From Acidobacteriota bacterium (lineage in GTDB: Bacteria; Acidobacteriota; Thermoanaerobaculia; UBA5066), in contig JAEUQS010000037.1 of the NCBI GenBank assembly GCA_016789625.1, positions 1 to 6,368 of the forward strand: a stretch of 6,368 nucleotides of DNA. The letters are read 5' to 3'. Below the pieces are notes generated by a model. It searched no databases. It had not been told where the DNA came from and saw only the letters and a list, made by a program, of their open reading frames with translations. Position numbers and translations under genes: made by a program. Shown here piece after piece: positions 4,843-6,368 of the stretch (positions are counted from its first letter, which is position 1; every line of letters starts with the position of its first letter).

Positions 4843-6339
4843 ATGAACGACCGTCAAGGCCCCCGGGAGAACCGCAACGACCGCTCCGACCTCGCCGCCC
4901 TCGCCCGCGAGGCGATGAGGGAGCGCGGGCTCTCGCCGGAGTTCGAGCCCGCGGTGCTGGCCGAGGTCGCCGCGATGCCCTCCGATCCTCCGGCAGACGG
5001 CGACGTCCTCGATCTCACGGGGCTCTGCTGGGTCTCGATCGACAACGACGACTCGCGCGATCTCGATCAGCTCTCCGTCGGGGAGCGTCTCGCCGATGGC
5101 GGGGTCAAGGTCCTCGTCGCCATCGCCGACGTGGACGCCCTCGTGAAGAAGGGCTCCCCCACCGACGGCCACGCGCGAACCAACACGACCTCCGTCTACA
5201 CCGCGGGCGGGGTCTTCCCCATGCTGCCCGAGCGCCTCTCGTACGACCTCACCTCGCTCAACGAAGACGTGGACCGCCTCGCGATGGTGATCGAGATGAC
5301 CGTCGCGAACGACGGCGCGATCACGGCGCAGGACGTCTACCGCGCCCTCGTGCGCAACCGTGCCCAGCTCGCGTACGACACCGTGGCCGCCTGGCTCGAC
5401 GAGGGCGGGCCCGCGCCCGCGAGGGTCGCCGCCGACCCCGAGGTCGCCGCGCAGATCCGGCTGCAGGCCGAGGCCGCGGGAAATCTCCGGCGCGTGCGCT
5501 TCGAGGAAGGGGCGCTCACGCTCCAGTCCATCGAGGCCCGGCCGGTCTTCGACGGAATGACCATCGTCGACGTCGCCGCGCAGCTCCCGAACCGCGCCAA
5601 GAACCTCATCGAGGACCTCATGGTCGCCTCCAACGGCGTCACCGCGCGCTTCCTCGAGGACCGGGGCTTCCCCTCGCTCCGCCGCATCGTGCGCGAGCCC
5701 GCGCGCTGGCTGAAGATCGTCGAGGTCGCGAAGGAGTACGGCGAGGTTCTGCCCGGCGCGCCCGACAGCCGCGCGCTCTCGGCCTTTCTGGCCGCCCGCA
5801 AGAAGGCCGACCCGCTTCGCTTTCCCGACCTCTCGCTCGTGATCGTGAAGCTCATGGGGCCCGGCGAGTACACCGTCGAGCGGCCGGGCGAGGACGGCCC
5901 CGGACACTTCGGTCTCGCGGTGAAGGACTACACGCACTCCACCGCGCCGAACCGCCGCTACCCGGACCTCATCACCCAGCGGCTCCTGAAAGCCGCGATC
6001 GCGAGGTCGGCGCTGCCCTACTCCGCCGAGGAGCTCGACGAGCTCGCGCGGCACTGCACCGATCGCGAGGACGACGCCAACAAGGTGGAGCGCCGGCTCA
6101 GAAAGTCCGCGGCGGCCCTGCTCCTCTCGCAGCGCCACGGCGAGACGTTCGAAGGCGTCGTGACGGGCGCGAGCGACAAGGGCACCTGGGTGCGGCTCCT
6201 GCGTCCGCCCGTCGAAGGCCGCGTCGTGCGCGGGTTCCAGGGCCTCGACGTGGGCGACCGCGTCGCCGTGACGCTCCTCGACACCGACGTCGCGCGGGGC
6301 TTCATCGACTTCGGAAGGGCGCGCGGCCGCGGACTGTGA
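4843..6339 (+). CDS. RNB-domain exoribonuclease, RNase II family, lacking cold-shock domains
   Basis: The protein has 498 residues and belongs to the RNase II/R family, which degrades single-stranded RNA 3' to 5' in the cytoplasm. After about 50 leader residues the RNB domain begins with SIDNDDSRDLDQL (65-77). D67, D73 and D75 align with three magnesium-binding aspartates of the family; the fourth position is Q76 where E. coli RNase II has Asp. NLIEDLMVASN (254-264) fits the conserved helix. YTHSTAPNRRYPDLITQRLL (363-382) matches the YTHFTSPIRRYPDL motif with the catalytic arginine at R371. The C-terminus (about 433-490, EGVVTGASDKGTWVRL) is a short S1/OB-like domain. N-terminal cold-shock domains are absent, as in some reduced RNase II-like proteins. 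I chose ATG 4843 because it opens the first polar segment; the frame upstream is antisense to the ExbD gene. It is divergent from ExbD and nothing follows before the window ends. Confidence 0.93.
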   Translation: MNDRQGPRENRNDRSDLAALAREAMRERGLSPEFEPAVLAEVAAMPSDPPADGDVLDLTGLCWVSIDNDDSRDLDQLSVGERLADGGVKVLVAIADVDALVKKGSPTDGHARTNTTSVYTAGGVFPMLPERLSYDLTSLNEDVDRLAMVIEMTVANDGAITAQDVYRALVRNRAQLAYDTVAAWLDEGGPAPARVAADPEVAAQIRLQAEAAGNLRRVRFEEGALTLQSIEARPVFDGMTIVDVAAQLPNRAKNLIEDLMVASNGVTARFLEDRGFPSLRRIVREPARWLKIVEVAKEYGEVLPGAPDSRALSAFLAARKKADPLRFPDLSLVIVKLMGPGEYTVERPGEDGPGHFGLAVKDYTHSTAPNRRYPDLITQRLLKAAIARSALPYSAEELDELARHCTDREDDANKVERRLRKSAAALLLSQRHGETFEGVVTGASDKGTWVRLLRPPVEGRVVRGFQGLDVGDRVAVTLLDTDVARGFIDFGRARGRGL

Positions 6340-6368
6340 TCGGCCGTCATCCGTGGCGTTCGCGGCTG

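Noticed and set aside
4795..6138. Minus-strand open frame upstream of the ExbD start, antisense to the RNase
   Set aside because: Its composition is the typical Arg/Gly/Val/His shadow of a GC-rich gene, and the RNB motifs on the other strand are unambiguous.
6340..6368. Search for a terminator or new gene after the RNase
   Set aside because: Only 29 bases remain. There is no stem-loop with a T-run and no credible start.

Overview
The window is GC-rich chromosomal DNA with strong G/C preference at third codon positions. Genes are tightly packed on both strands, often with only tens of bases between them or with overlapping ends. The ExbD-type protein implies an energised cell envelope with an outer membrane. 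A Hanks-type kinase start, paired zinc-ribbon membrane proteins and a roughly 600-residue acyl-CoA dehydrogenase together suggest a high-GC diderm such as Acidobacteriota, Myxococcota or a related uncultured phylum. The phylum cannot be fixed from the sequence alone. There is no rRNA, tRNA, insertion sequence, CRISPR array or clear phage feature.

Left part (1-1432). The minus strand runs off the left edge into the first 30 codons of a serine/threonine protein kinase. Just upstream of it on the same strand is a protein with an N-terminal zinc ribbon, a single membrane helix and a pseudopilin (GspG)-like C-terminal domain. Divergent from this, 40 bases away, is a second small zinc-ribbon membrane protein. 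That gene collides tail-to-tail, with a 59-base overlap, with a minus-strand 120-residue PEGA-like beta-rich membrane protein.

Middle (1429-3902). A minus-strand acyl-CoA dehydrogenase of the long DmdC/FadE-like type is followed by a possible 64-codon micro-gene and then the PEGA-like gene. The junctions are TGATG and ATGA, as in translationally coupled operons. A secreted DUF4440/SnoaL-like protein starts only 24 bases away in the opposite direction.

Right part (3905-6339). A minus-strand pair encodes an ExbD/TolR-like protein and an unrecognised helical protein of 143 residues that overlap by 85 bases. Divergent from it is an RNB-domain ribonuclease (RNase II family) without N-terminal cold-shock domains and with one catalytic-site aspartate replaced by glutamine.

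The genes look like several independent housekeeping or accessory units rather than one pathway. I do not see a clear new multi-gene system. The points most worth a second look are the coupled micro-ORF, the zinc-ribbon/pseudopilin-domain/kinase cluster, the overlapping ExbD end and the possible leaderless promoters in the short divergent gaps.
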